A stretch of DNA of 35,410 nt from CAYQPF01 sp964419225 (GCA_964419225.1 CAYQPF010000037.1:1-35410), one strand, 5' to 3'; positions 19,791 through 27,610 are shown, numbered from the stretch's first letter. A program made the numbers and translations. Notes: generated by a model from the sequence alone, not told the origin.

Positions 19791-19825
19791 GTCAGTCGTC
19801 AGGCGTCAGTCGTCAGGCTTCAGTG
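19791..19825. repeat. Heptamer tandem array (5 units)
   Basis: Five exact 7-base steps alternate GTCAGTC and GTCAGGC, then TTCAGTG. Confidence 0.75.
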
Positions 19826-19985
19826 GAGAAAGGGACGAGAGAGGGGAGAGGAGTCGGTGGATATTGTTATTGTTGATATTTGTTTAATATGGTCTGAACA
19901 CCAAGGAAGAAGGTGGTAGTGAGGTAGTTGTTAGTACCTTACAATTAAAATACTTTCAATTCTTGGCAAAATATTAGAAGCCAAA

Positions 19986-20030
19986 ATGGACTGTATGGAC
20001 TGTATAGACTATATGGACACAATGGACGAT
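19986..20030. repeat. Nonamer tandem array (5 units)
   Basis: Five 9-base units in perfect register, of the form AT(G/A)GACNNN, beginning with two identical ATGGACTGT units. Confidence 0.75.
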
Positions 20031-20062
20031 AGATGGGAAAATGGAAAGAAGTGATTGCAGTT

Positions 20063-20233
20063 TAACCCGAACTTCGCAGTAGAATCTTCACAATCTGGCT
20101 GAAGCTAATGAATTTGAAGAACTTACAATCTCACTCACCATATATTTATTATATAACTTCGTTCGATTGCAAGCCTTCACTTTTCATGATCTTCGACCCA
20201 GCTTGTAAACCTCTACTGCACAATCCGGGTTTA
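20063..20233. mobile_element. 171-bp full-length palindromic element, copy 2
   Basis: The left end TAACCCGAACTTCGCAGTAG pairs with the right end CTACTGCACAATCCGGGTTT. Pairing continues to the centre at about 20148, where the same ATATATTTATTATAT core as in copy 1 occurs. Similarity to copy 1 runs along the full length, including non-pairing positions, so the two share descent. It sits about 100 bases upstream of the tRNA promoter. Confidence 0.75.
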
Positions 20234-20312
20234 ACCTTTTGGTTCTGGCTTGTCCAGGTTAGGTTTTAGGGCGGATTGATTGATGAATTTTAGGGGCAAA
20301 ATACTAAAACAG

Positions 20313-20327
20313 AGTGTGATTCACACT
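20313..20327. promoter_or_regulatory. Perfect 15-base palindrome, possible operator
   Basis: AGTGTGA-T-TCACACT is a perfect inverted repeat ending 6 bases before the -35 of the tRNA promoter. That is a natural site for a dimeric regulator. No cognate regulator is encoded in the window. Confidence 0.4.
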
Positions 20328-20333
20328 TTAAAC

Positions 20334-20363
20334 TTGACACCAAGACCGGGGAAAAAATATAAG
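20334..20363 (+). promoter_or_regulatory. Promoter of tRNA (and perhaps ptrB operon)
   Basis: TTGACA (20334-20339), 18-base spacer, TATAAG (20358-20363). The tRNA begins 25 bases after the -10, so the transcript would have a short 5' leader. Confidence 0.7.
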
Positions 20364-20388
20364 TTTCTTTGTGATTAGTGATTTAAAG

Positions 20389-20464
20389 GGGCCTATAGCT
20401 CAGTTGGTAGAGCTCCCGGCTCATAACCGGGTGGTCAGAGGTTCGACTCCTCTTGGGCCCACCA
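20389..20464 (+). tRNA. tRNA with CAT anticodon (elongator Met or Ile2)
   Basis: A full 76-base cloverleaf with encoded CCA. The acceptor stem GGGCCTA/TGGGCCC is complete, the D-arm stem is GCTC/GAGC, the anticodon stem CCCGG/CCGGG encloses loop CTCATAA (CAT at 20422-20424), and the T-arm GAGGTTCGACTCCTC is intact. It is not the initiator: base pair 1-72 is G-C rather than a mismatch, and the anticodon stem lacks the three consecutive G-C pairs at 29-31/39-41. Sequence alone does not separate elongator tRNA-Met from the lysidine-modified tRNA-Ile2; checking for the other CAT tRNAs in the genome would settle it. Confidence 0.95.
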
Positions 20465-20470
20465 ATATTT

Positions 20471-20499
20471 AGCCGTTGCCTTAGTAACGGCTTTTTTTT
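20471..20499 (+). terminator. Rho-independent terminator after the tRNA
   Basis: AGCCGTT pairs with AACGGCT across an 8-base loop, followed by a tract of eight T. It lies only 15 bases before the ptrB start codon, leaving no clear room for a separate ptrB promoter with its ribosome site. Confidence 0.8.
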
Positions 20500-20514
20500 A
20501 TAGTTGAGGTAGTT

Positions 20515-22632
20515 ATGAGAAAATACATCATAAATCTTCTTATTTGTTTAATTATGTTAACTTTAATTTCATGTGTTCAAAAAAGGAAACAGATTGTGTA
20601 CCCACCAAAAGCCGTTAAAAAACCTAAAACATTCACGATCATGGATACTAAGTTTGTGGATAATTATGCCTGGATGAAAGATAAGAAAAACCCTGAAGTG
20701 AAGAAGTATCTCGATGCCGAAAATAAATATACAGATTATATGATGCAGCCAACTCAGGATTTGCAGAAAAAACTCTATGATGAATTTATTTCCAGGATCA
20801 AGGAAGACGAAGTATCTCTGCCTGTAAAAATGGGAAAATATCTCTATTATTCCAAATCGGAGAAGAATAAGCCCTATGATATTCATTTCCGCAGGCTGAA
20901 CAAGTCGAATTCTGTTGAGGAAGTTCTTCTGGATGAAAACCTGCTGGCTGAAGGCAGTAAATATTTCGATATGGGAGTTTATGAGATCAGTCCCAAACAG
21001 AATATACTTGCTTTCAGTGTTGACTCAGATGGCTCTGAAAAATACACATTGTATTTTAAGGATCTAAAAGCCGGGAATCTTCTTAAAGATAAGATCAAAA
21101 ATGTTGATAATGTGGAATGGGCTGCCAATGATGAGTATGTCTTTTATACAACTATTAACGATGAATATCGGGCAGACAAAATTTATCTCCATAAGCTCGG
21201 GACAAAACAAAGTACAGATAAACTTATCCTGGCTGAAAATGATGCCTCCTACAATCTGGATGTCTCTAAATCGAAGTCCAAAAAATATATTTTCCTGACT
21301 TCTGCCAATAAGATAACTTCCGAATGCTATTATCTGGAAGCTGTTAAGCCCTCAGCCAAACCAATTCTAATCCAACCCAGAATCAACGGGATGGAATATT
21401 ATCCCGAACATAAAGGTAATAAATTCTACATTATGACCAATTATAAAGCCAAGAACTATCGGATTGTCACAACTCCGATCACCAAACCGGATTTCAAACA
21501 TTGGAAAACTTATGTAAAAGCCAAAAGAAATACGACTATCAGTGATTTTGATCTGTTCAAGGATTATTTGGTAGTTTACGAAAAAGTGAAAGGTTCTAAG
21601 CAGATAATGTATAAGAATTTTGCTACCAAAAAGACCAAATATATCAGTTTCCCTGAAACAGATTATAATATTATGGATGGTCTTAATTACGAATTGAATA
21701 CAGATATCCTGCAATTTGAATATGAATCTATGACAACTCCTTTGACTGTTTATGATTACAATTTGAAGGATCAGACCAGAAAGGTCGTAAAAGAATATTT
21801 GCCTCTGAATCCTTATAATCATGAAGATTATCAGACAGAATATAAATGGGCTACTGCTAAAGATGGCGAGAAAATACCGATCTCTGTTGTTTATAAAAAG
21901 GGGATCAAACTTGATAAAAATACCCCTCTGCTCCTATATGCTTATGGCTCTTATGGTTTAAGCGAGGATGTCTATTTCTCAAGCACAAGACTAAGCTTAC
22001 TGGATCGTGGTTTCGTTTATGCAGTTGCCCACATCAGAGGTGGATCAGAAATGGGCATCAAATGGCATGAACAGGGAAAGCTGTTGAAAAAGAAAAATAC
22101 ATTTAATGATTTTATTGCCTGTGCTGAATACCTCATTAAAGAAAACTATACTTCACCCGAAAGACTGGTAATTCAAGGTGGAAGTGCGGGTGGAATGTTG
22201 ATGGGTGCTGTTTTGAATGAAAGACCTGAGTTGTTTAAAGCTGCTCTGGCTGAAGTACCTTTTGTAGATGTTTTGAATACTATGCTGGATCCAACTCTGC
22301 CTTCTACTGTCCCGGAGTACGACGAGTGGGGAAATCCTCAGCAAAAGAAGTTCTTTGAATATATCTTATCTTATTCTCCTTATAACAACATTAAGAAGCA
22401 AAAATATCCCGCTATTCTGGTTGTCTCAGGCTACAATGATTCCAGAGTTTCCTATTGGGAACCTGCTAAGTGGGTGGCAAAACTTCGTGCCAATAAGACA
22501 GATAAAAATCCTTTACTCCTAAGAATGTACATGAATGAGGGACATAGCGGTTCATCCGACAGATATAGTTCTCTGCGAGAATTGGCTTTTGAATATGCCT
22601 TTATGTTTCAACAACTTAATATCGTAAATTGA
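20515..22632 (+). CDS. ptrB: Oligopeptidase B-like S9 peptidase, predicted lipoprotein
   Basis: This 705-residue serine peptidase is of the prolyl oligopeptidase family. An N-terminal beta-propeller region (about 60-400) precedes the alpha/beta-hydrolase domain (about 430-705). The triad is visible: S557 in GGSAGG, D642 in GYNDSRVSYW and H677 in NEGHSG. The C-terminal pattern (DPTLP, EWGNP, SPYNN, YWEPAKWVAKLR) is that of oligopeptidase B, which cuts short peptides after basic residues. Unlike typical cytosolic PtrB, it begins with a lipoprotein signal, LISC with C20, so it should be anchored in the envelope. ATG 20515 has GAGGT 5 bases upstream. It is the first gene of ptrB-spoIID-miaB; its promoter is probably that of the tRNA, with a terminator/attenuator between. 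Confidence 0.92.
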   Translation: MRKYIINLLICLIMLTLISCVQKRKQIVYPPKAVKKPKTFTIMDTKFVDNYAWMKDKKNPEVKKYLDAENKYTDYMMQPTQDLQKKLYDEFISRIKEDEVSLPVKMGKYLYYSKSEKNKPYDIHFRRLNKSNSVEEVLLDENLLAEGSKYFDMGVYEISPKQNILAFSVDSDGSEKYTLYFKDLKAGNLLKDKIKNVDNVEWAANDEYVFYTTINDEYRADKIYLHKLGTKQSTDKLILAENDASYNLDVSKSKSKKYIFLTSANKITSECYYLEAVKPSAKPILIQPRINGMEYYPEHKGNKFYIMTNYKAKNYRIVTTPITKPDFKHWKTYVKAKRNTTISDFDLFKDYLVVYEKVKGSKQIMYKNFATKKTKYISFPETDYNIMDGLNYELNTDILQFEYESMTTPLTVYDYNLKDQTRKVVKEYLPLNPYNHEDYQTEYKWATAKDGEKIPISVVYKKGIKLDKNTPLLLYAYGSYGLSEDVYFSSTRLSLLDRGFVYAVAHIRGGSEMGIKWHEQGKLLKKKNTFNDFIACAEYLIKENYTSPERLVIQGGSAGGMLMGAVLNERPELFKAALAEVPFVDVLNTMLDPTLPSTVPEYDEWGNPQQKKFFEYILSYSPYNNIKKQKYPAILVVSGYNDSRVSYWEPAKWVAKLRANKTDKNPLLLRMYMNEGHSGSSDRYSSLRELAFEYAFMFQQLNIVN

Positions 22633-22634
22633 AA

Positions 22635-24113
22635 ATGATATCAGCAAAGAAAGTGAAGGGAATCATATTTCTCTTAGGTTTTTTTCTCTTACTGAGTGTC
22701 AATCTACCTGCATCTGAAGTTCAGAAGGATAAAGTTATGCTCGATATCAGCTTAATGAAGGCTGATGCGTGTGAATTAAGCTCAACCTCAGGGTTGATCA
22801 TCAAAGAACAAAGAGATGAAGGCAAAGAAATCACTGCTGATAATACAGTTACAGTATCTTTATCCGAGGAGAATCCAAATCTTCAGTATCACATTTGCCT
22901 GGGTGAGTTTTCAGGTAATAAAAACTTGCAGAAAGTGGCGTATACTCTGCTGCCTACATACATTAATATCTGGCAGAAAGGCTCATTTCAAGTTACCGAA
23001 GTGATCAAAGCTTACACTAAAGAAAAGTTCGATGCTAAATATCTGGCAGAACAATACCTGAAAGATAATGGATTGACCAGATCCTATGTTGTGTCTGTTA
23101 TCGATAACAGAAGTAAGGTGACAGTTACTACCGGTTCCGGCAAAAAACAAACACTAACCCTGCCGATCATGGTTGAATCCGAAGGAGAAATAGTCTTAAA
23201 TAAAGATACTCATTATTCCGGATCTATCTATTTAATCAGAGAAGATAATCAATTGAATATTATTAATCATGTTGATCTGGAAGAATATGTTGCCGGAGTA
23301 TTACCTTCGGAAATAGGCTCTGAAGCTCCCTTTGAAGCGATGAAAGCACAGGCTGTCGCTGCAAGAAGTGAAACGATCTTTAAATTGATCGCTAATCGTC
23401 ATACACCGGAACACTTTGACCTATGCAGTTCAACCCATTGCCAAATGTACAAAGGTAAATTTGACCAGACAGAAGACTCTCGTAAAGCTGTCTATGATAC
23501 AAAGGATGAAGTCCTGATTTATGAAGACAAGATAGTAGATGCTGTTTATAGTAGCTGTTGTGGCGGGATAAGCGAGTCCGCCGAGAAAGTGTGGGGCGGA
23601 TCGATCCCATATTTACTCAGCCGAACTGATAACGATAAGAAATACTACCGTAATAAAAGTGATAATGCGATAGATTTTATTGAAAATGATACAGAATACT
23701 TTTGTGCGAACAACGAGTCGATGTCTTCCTGGGCCAAAAGAGCTTCCAAATGGGAGCGCACCCTCACCAAAGCACAGTTGGAAAGATTTACAGGTATCAG
23801 AGATATAGAAAGGGTTGAGATTATTGAAAGAGGAGAATCCGGCCGGATCATCAAGATGCGGATTTCCGGAAGTAATAAAGTTCAAGTCTATAATAAAGAA
23901 ATGGCTGTGCGTCAGGCTTTCGGAGGCTTACCAAGCTCTTTATTCTATTTTAAATCGCAAAACCCTTATGTCATTGTGGGCAGAGGTGCCGGACATGGGG
24001 TAGGGCTTTGTCAGGTTGGAGCTATTAACCGTGCTAAAGACGGTCAGAATTACAAAAAAATATTGAAAGCATATTATACAGATGTAGAAATATCAAAGGA
24101 TTGGAAAGATTAA
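22635..24113 (+). CDS. SpoIID/LytB-domain exported protein
   Basis: This 492-residue protein has an N-terminal signal or membrane anchor (about 8-27), a variable region (30-190) and a SpoIID domain (about 190-490). SpoIID proteins are lytic transglycosylases that cut denuded peptidoglycan glycan. The catalytic Glu is E226 in GVLPSEIG, followed by KAQAVAARSE. H260, C264, H268 and C269 match the Zn-binding site of the family, and GRGAGHGVGLCQVGA marks the C-terminal conserved motif. The family is named from sporulation, but it is also common in non-sporing bacteria, where a role in envelope remodelling or division is plausible. A TTG at 22629 would add two residues and overlap the ptrB stop; I prefer ATG 22635. 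No good ribosome site is seen, so translational coupling to ptrB is likely. Confidence 0.88.
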   Translation: MISAKKVKGIIFLLGFFLLLSVNLPASEVQKDKVMLDISLMKADACELSSTSGLIIKEQRDEGKEITADNTVTVSLSEENPNLQYHICLGEFSGNKNLQKVAYTLLPTYINIWQKGSFQVTEVIKAYTKEKFDAKYLAEQYLKDNGLTRSYVVSVIDNRSKVTVTTGSGKKQTLTLPIMVESEGEIVLNKDTHYSGSIYLIREDNQLNIINHVDLEEYVAGVLPSEIGSEAPFEAMKAQAVAARSETIFKLIANRHTPEHFDLCSSTHCQMYKGKFDQTEDSRKAVYDTKDEVLIYEDKIVDAVYSSCCGGISESAEKVWGGSIPYLLSRTDNDKKYYRNKSDNAIDFIENDTEYFCANNESMSSWAKRASKWERTLTKAQLERFTGIRDIERVEIIERGESGRIIKMRISGSNKVQVYNKEMAVRQAFGGLPSSLFYFKSQNPYVIVGRGAGHGVGLCQVGAINRAKDGQNYKKILKAYYTDVEISKDWKD

Positions 24114-25408
24114 TGAAATTTTTTATTGAAACCTACGGATGTCAGATGAATGAATCTGACAGTGAACTGGTAAGTTCCATTATGATAAATGGCGGATATG
24201 AATTAGCGGATAGTTGTGAAGAAGCGGAAATTGTTATTTTTAATACCTGCTCGATCAGACAACGTGCAGAAGAAAGAGTTCTGGGACGCATTTCCAATGA
24301 GAAGGGCAGAAAGCTAAAGGATCCTAACATAAAGATCGGGGTTATCGGCTGTATGGCTCAAAGATTACAAAAACAACTAACCAGCAAGAAAGTCGGGGTT
24401 GACTTTGTTGTCGGTGTGGATCAATACCAGAAGATCCCTCAGATTATTGCTGATCTTGATGATACACATCGCATTGTCGAAGCAGACTTGAATACTCAGG
24501 AAATCTATGATAATCTCTATCCCTTCCGTACTGGCAATTATAAAGCATTTGTCACTATTATGCGTGGGTGTGATAATTTCTGTACCTATTGCATTGTCCC
24601 TTATGTACGCGGCAGAGAAAGAAGCAGAGCAGTCGATGAGATCCTCAAAGAAGTTGAAGAAGCAGGTAACAAAGGTTTCAAAGATATCACCTTGCTGGGT
24701 CAGAACGTAAATTCCTACAATTGGCAAGGCGTGCGTTTCCCGGAATTAATTGCCAGAATTAATGCTATTGAATCCATCAAGCGCATCAGATTCGTTACCT
24801 CTCATCCCAAAGACCTTAGTGATGAACTGATCAATGCCATGGCTGTTAACTCCAAGGTCTGCAATCATATCCATCTCCCTATGCAGTCCGGGGATGATGA
24901 AGTTTTAAGGATCATGAACCGTAAATATACTTCGGCTCATTTCAGAGAACTTGTTTACAAACTACGTAAAGCAATACCCGAGATCTCAATTACGACAGAT
25001 GTTATAGCCGGTTTCCCGGGAGAAACGGATGAGCAGTTTCAGAGAACCTTTGACATGATGCAGGAAATAGAATTCGATTTCGCTTTTATGTTTAAATACT
25101 CCCCCCGTGAAGGAACAAAAGCTGCTGAATACACCAATCAGGTTGCTGAAGAAATTCGCCTGGAAAGACTGGTGAAATTGATCGATCTCCAAACTGAGAT
25201 CACACATAAAAAATACCGTGAACAAGTCGGTAAGATCAAAGAGATCTATGTAGAGGATGTCAGCAAGAAATCCGAACAGGAACTCTGCGGTAAATCCACC
25301 GATTTTAAGATCGCAGTCTTCAATGGAACACCTGATATGATTGGCACCTTTGTGAAGGTTAAAGTTACTGAAGCTGCAGGCTGGACTTTGAGAGGCGAGA
25401 TTATTTAA
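24113..25408 (+). CDS. miaB: tRNA 2-methylthio-N6-isopentenyladenosine synthase MiaB
   Basis: This 431-residue radical-SAM methylthiotransferase adds the 2-methylthio group to i6A37 of tRNAs reading UNN codons. The N-terminal MTTase domain has the auxiliary cluster cysteines C10 (YGCQMN), C46 (NTCS) and C80 (GCMAQR). The radical-SAM core has C153, C157 and C160 in RGCDNFCTYC. LPMQSGDDEVLRIMNR and a C-terminal TRAM domain (about 365-430) complete it. YGCQMNESDSE and VRGRERSR favour MiaB over RimO or MtaB. A longer TTG start at 24101 is in frame, but ATG 24113 overlaps the spoIID stop by one base (TAATG), follows AAAGGA at good spacing and begins at the conserved KFFIETYGC. Last gene of the ptrB operon. 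Confidence 0.96.
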   Translation: MKFFIETYGCQMNESDSELVSSIMINGGYELADSCEEAEIVIFNTCSIRQRAEERVLGRISNEKGRKLKDPNIKIGVIGCMAQRLQKQLTSKKVGVDFVVGVDQYQKIPQIIADLDDTHRIVEADLNTQEIYDNLYPFRTGNYKAFVTIMRGCDNFCTYCIVPYVRGRERSRAVDEILKEVEEAGNKGFKDITLLGQNVNSYNWQGVRFPELIARINAIESIKRIRFVTSHPKDLSDELINAMAVNSKVCNHIHLPMQSGDDEVLRIMNRKYTSAHFRELVYKLRKAIPEISITTDVIAGFPGETDEQFQRTFDMMQEIEFDFAFMFKYSPREGTKAAEYTNQVAEEIRLERLVKLIDLQTEITHKKYREQVGKIKEIYVEDVSKKSEQELCGKSTDFKIAVFNGTPDMIGTFVKVKVTEAAGWTLRGEII

Positions 25409-25418
25409 TTTTTCTTAT

Positions 25419-25441
25419 GGGCTGACGCAAAATGTCAGCCC
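25419..25441 (+). terminator. Hairpin after miaB, weak terminator
   Basis: A perfect 8-bp stem GGGCTGAC/GTCAGCCC with a 7-base loop follows miaB by about 10 bases. No T tract follows (TATCTCACTTT), so termination may be partial or the hairpin may protect the 3' end. Confidence 0.5.
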
Positions 25442-25446
25442 TATCT

Positions 25447-25481
25447 CACTTTACTCCTAACACTTTACTGCTAACTACTAA
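25447..25481. repeat. Heptamer tandem array (5 units)
   Basis: Five 7-base units of the form C(A/T)NNTNA, for example CACTTTA and CTGCTAA, between miaB and cobB. Confidence 0.65.
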
Positions 25482-25511
25482 CCCAATTCCTCTCCTGTCT
25501 TAAAAACTTGC

Positions 25512-25539
25512 TTGACATAAATTAATATCCCCATATTGT
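25512..25539 (+). promoter_or_regulatory. Promoter of cobB
   Basis: TTGACA (25512-25517), 16-base spacer, TATTGT (25534-25539). The predicted start near 25546 is upstream of ATG 25560 but downstream of the possible TTG at 25536, which decides against the longer reading. Confidence 0.65.
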
Positions 25540-25559
25540 TAACATTTGATGGGGGAGAT

Positions 25560-26285
25560 ATGCTTAAATCAAAATTCAAAATGGACAGTAATTCTAAATT
25601 AGTTGTCTTAACAGGTGCTGGGATCAGTGCCGAATCAGGACTTAAAACCTTTCGGGATAACAATGGTTTGTGGGAAAATCAAAGAGTCGAAGATGTGGCC
25701 ACACCTGAAGCTTTTAAGAAAAACCCGGGAATGGTCTGGAGATTCTATAAAGAACGCTATGAACAACTCGAGTTAACCAGACCGAATAAAGGGCATGACG
25801 CTTTGGTTGACGCAGAAAATATTCTGCTGTATAATTTTACTTTAATAACTCAAAATATTGATGGATTTCATCAGGCTGCAGGTTCGAAAAATGTGCTGGA
25901 AATGCACGGGACTATTCACAGAGCTTTCTGTAGTAAATGTAGGACACCCTTTCCCATGGAGTCTCTCGATCTGACCAAAGATATTCCATTTTGTACGGAA
26001 TGCGGTGGTACCTTAAGACCGGACATAGTCTGGTTTGGAGAAATGCCCTATTTTCTGGAAGAGATCGATGCAGCATTAAAAACTGCAGATTTTTTTATGG
26101 TTATCGGGACAAGCGGAGTTGTGTATCCTGCTGCCCAATTTTTGAATATGGCAAAATATTACGGAGCAAAGACGATTGGCGTCAATCTTGCCCCACCCGA
26201 TAATATGCGGTATCTGGATGAATTTCATCAGGGTAAATCGGGAGTGATTCTCCCGGAATTGATTCCGATACTCTTTGGGGAATAA
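25560..26285 (+). CDS. cobB: Sirtuin-family NAD-dependent protein deacylase
   Basis: A 241-residue Sir2 enzyme, removing acyl groups from lysine with NAD. It shows GAGISAESGL.TFRD (about 19-33), TQNIDGFHQ.AG (98-108), the catalytic H116 in EMHGTIH, a Zn ribbon (C124, C127, C145, C148), and IGTSGVVYPAA. Y63 and R66 (FYKER) match the Tyr-x-x-Arg pair that lets SIRT5/CobB-type sirtuins accept succinyl or malonyl lysine, so desuccinylase activity is likely. ATG 25560 follows GGGGGAG rather closely; ATG 25581 is an alternative with no visible ribosome site. Neighbours give no specific substrate. Confidence 0.92.
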   Translation: MLKSKFKMDSNSKLVVLTGAGISAESGLKTFRDNNGLWENQRVEDVATPEAFKKNPGMVWRFYKERYEQLELTRPNKGHDALVDAENILLYNFTLITQNIDGFHQAAGSKNVLEMHGTIHRAFCSKCRTPFPMESLDLTKDIPFCTECGGTLRPDIVWFGEMPYFLEEIDAALKTADFFMVIGTSGVVYPAAQFLNMAKYYGAKTIGVNLAPPDNMRYLDEFHQGKSGVILPELIPILFGE

Positions 26286-26288
26286 TTA

Positions 26289-26316
26289 ACAGGGATGCAC
26301 AGGATAGACAGGATGT
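26289..26316. repeat. Nonamer tandem repeat (3 units)
   Basis: Units ACAGGGATG, ACAGGATAG and ACAGGATGT, with one extra base after the first. Confidence 0.55.
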
Positions 26317-26323
26317 AGGTCAA

Positions 26324-26365
26324 TTGTGAATTATGAATTATAAATTTTGAATTATGAATACTAAG
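26324..26365. repeat. Heptamer tandem array (5-6 units)
   Basis: Five units in strict 7-base register of the form TTNTNAA (for example TTATGAA, TTTTGAA), then a diverged TACTAAG just before the rfbD ribosome site. Confidence 0.75.
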
Positions 26366-26381
26366 GATTTTAGGAGAAAAT

Positions 26382-27221
26382 ATGTATTTGATTACAGGAA
26401 TGAATGGAATGCTGGCTCATGCTTTTAGAGAATCAGAGTATTTTAAAGATCATAAAGGTGTGGATGAATTTGAAGGTGATATAACTGATTTAGAGATTTT
26501 AGAGAGTGTTTTTGAAAAGTACAAACCCTCAATTGTGATCAATTGTGCAGCCTACACTGATGTCACAGGTGCTGAAAAGAGCACAGAAATGGCATATAAA
26601 ATTAATGGCGAAGGAGTTAGGAATCTGGCTCTGATGTGCAAAAAATATAACTGTAAGCTGATTCATTTCAGCACAGATTTTATCTTTCCAGGGAATCTGA
26701 ATAAGTTTTATGTTGAAGATGATACACCTGATCCTGTGAATCTCTATGGAGCCTCCAAACTGGCTGGTGAAAATTATGTCAGGGAAATCCTCGAGGATTA
26801 TTTGATCATCAGAATTTCCTGGCTGTTTGGTCCTAATGGCAAGAATTTTGTTTCCACAATCAGCAAGTTTTTGGAAGAAAAAGAATTTGTAAAAATTGTC
26901 TCGGATCAGTTTGGTAAAACCACTTACACTTTTGATGTTGTGAAAGCGACCGAAAATTTACTGGAAAACAAAGCTCAGGGTATTTTCCATTTTACCAATA
27001 CCGGGACTTGCTCCAGATATGAATTTACAGTCAAGATCAAAGAAATATTGGCTAAAACCAAACCAATCAACTGTGAAGTTCTTCCCATTCTGGGTAAGGA
27101 TTATCCGGATCCAACTCCGAGACCGACTTGGTCTTTCCTGAATACTGATAAATACGAAAAGGTGACCGGAAAAAAAATAACGAGTTGGCAGGAAAGTCTT
27201 GAGGAGTATATGTTAATCTAA
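26382..27221 (+). CDS. rfbD: dTDP-4-dehydrorhamnose reductase family protein
   Basis: This 279-residue extended short-chain dehydrogenase/reductase of the RmlD family performs the last step of dTDP-L-rhamnose synthesis for surface polysaccharide. Rossmann motif GMNGMLA (6-12), NCAAYTDVTGAE (54-64) typical of RmlD, STD at 97-99, and the catalytic Y122-x-x-x-K126 (YGASK) are visible. PDPTPRPTWSFL near the C-terminus matches the substrate-binding end. AGGAG stands 6 bases before ATG. No rmlA, B or C genes are adjacent, so the gene is detached from the usual cluster; a related sugar reductase role cannot be excluded. Confidence 0.88.
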   Translation: MYLITGMNGMLAHAFRESEYFKDHKGVDEFEGDITDLEILESVFEKYKPSIVINCAAYTDVTGAEKSTEMAYKINGEGVRNLALMCKKYNCKLIHFSTDFIFPGNLNKFYVEDDTPDPVNLYGASKLAGENYVREILEDYLIIRISWLFGPNGKNFVSTISKFLEEKEFVKIVSDQFGKTTYTFDVVKATENLLENKAQGIFHFTNTGTCSRYEFTVKIKEILAKTKPINCEVLPILGKDYPDPTPRPTWSFLNTDKYEKVTGKKITSWQESLEEYMLI

Positions 27222-27249
27222 TTATTAATTATCAATTATTAATTATTAA
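27222..27249. repeat. Heptamer tandem array (4 units)
   Basis: Four units TTATTAA/TTATCAA in exact register, starting at the base after the rfbD stop codon. Confidence 0.7.
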
Positions 27250-27288
27250 TGGGAGAGACGGGAATTTGTTGAAACTCGCAGGCATTGG

Positions 27289-27358
27289 TTAATGGTTAGT
27301 AGTTAATGTTAAATGGTGAATAGTAAAGAGTTAAGAGTTAAGAGATAAGAGATAAAGC
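27289..27358. repeat. Heptamer tandem array (10 units)
   Basis: Ten consecutive 7-base units without a single register slip, mostly of the form T(T/A/G)AANNN. They drift from TTAATGG through TGAATAG to two identical TTAAGAG and then ATAAGAG. It is the longest such array in the window. Confidence 0.8.
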
Positions 27359-27379
27359 TTTTCATCAATTCATTAATAG

Positions 27380-27399
27380 GCCCGGCATTCAAGCCGGGC
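27380..27399. repeat. GC-rich hairpin
   Basis: Perfect stem GCCCGGC/GCCGGGC with a 6-base loop, unusual in this AT-rich spacer. It is followed at 27406-27450 by a second looser C/G-rich repeat (GGGCTTCAGCC). No T tract follows. Confidence 0.55.
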
Positions 27400-27582
27400 A
27401 ATATATGCCCAACCTTTTCTTCTCGGGCTTCAGCCGAATATTTACCCAAATGTGGCTTGTGAAGGTTGAGTTAATCATGTCTCTAATTGTCTGTGAAGTT
27501 GTCATTTAGACAAGTTCTTCTGAGGCAGATTAACATATTCCCTGTGATAACTAAATAATTACAACAATTTTCAATAATTTAT

Positions 27583-27610
27583 TTGACAAACTTGGTAAGC
27601 TTTGTAAAAA
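27583..27610 (+). promoter_or_regulatory. Promoter of the MBL-ftsB pair
   Basis: TTGACA (27583-27588), 16-base spacer, TAAAAA (27605-27610), 36 bases before the start codon. Confidence 0.55.

Larger units (their letters stand above)
19706..20388. other. Divergent spacer between the C25 cluster and the tRNA operon
   Basis: No gene is credible here. Contents in order: promoter of paralog C, a heptamer array (19791-19825), a purine-rich stretch, a nonamer array (19986-20030), the second long palindrome (20063-20233), a perfect short palindrome (20313-20327) and the tRNA promoter (20334-20363). Confidence 0.7.

Noticed and set aside
20389..20464. Initiator tRNA-fMet
   Set aside because: It lacks the 1-72 mismatch and the three consecutive G-C pairs in the anticodon stem.
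20476..20504. Possible ptrB promoter TTGCCT - 17 bases - TATAGT
   Set aside because: It overlaps the terminator hairpin and would start transcription about 4 bases before ATG, losing the GAGGT ribosome site. It remains possible only for a nearly leaderless mRNA.
27222..27358. Possible CRISPR array
   Set aside because: The repeats are 7-base units with no spacers between them and no cas genes are present.
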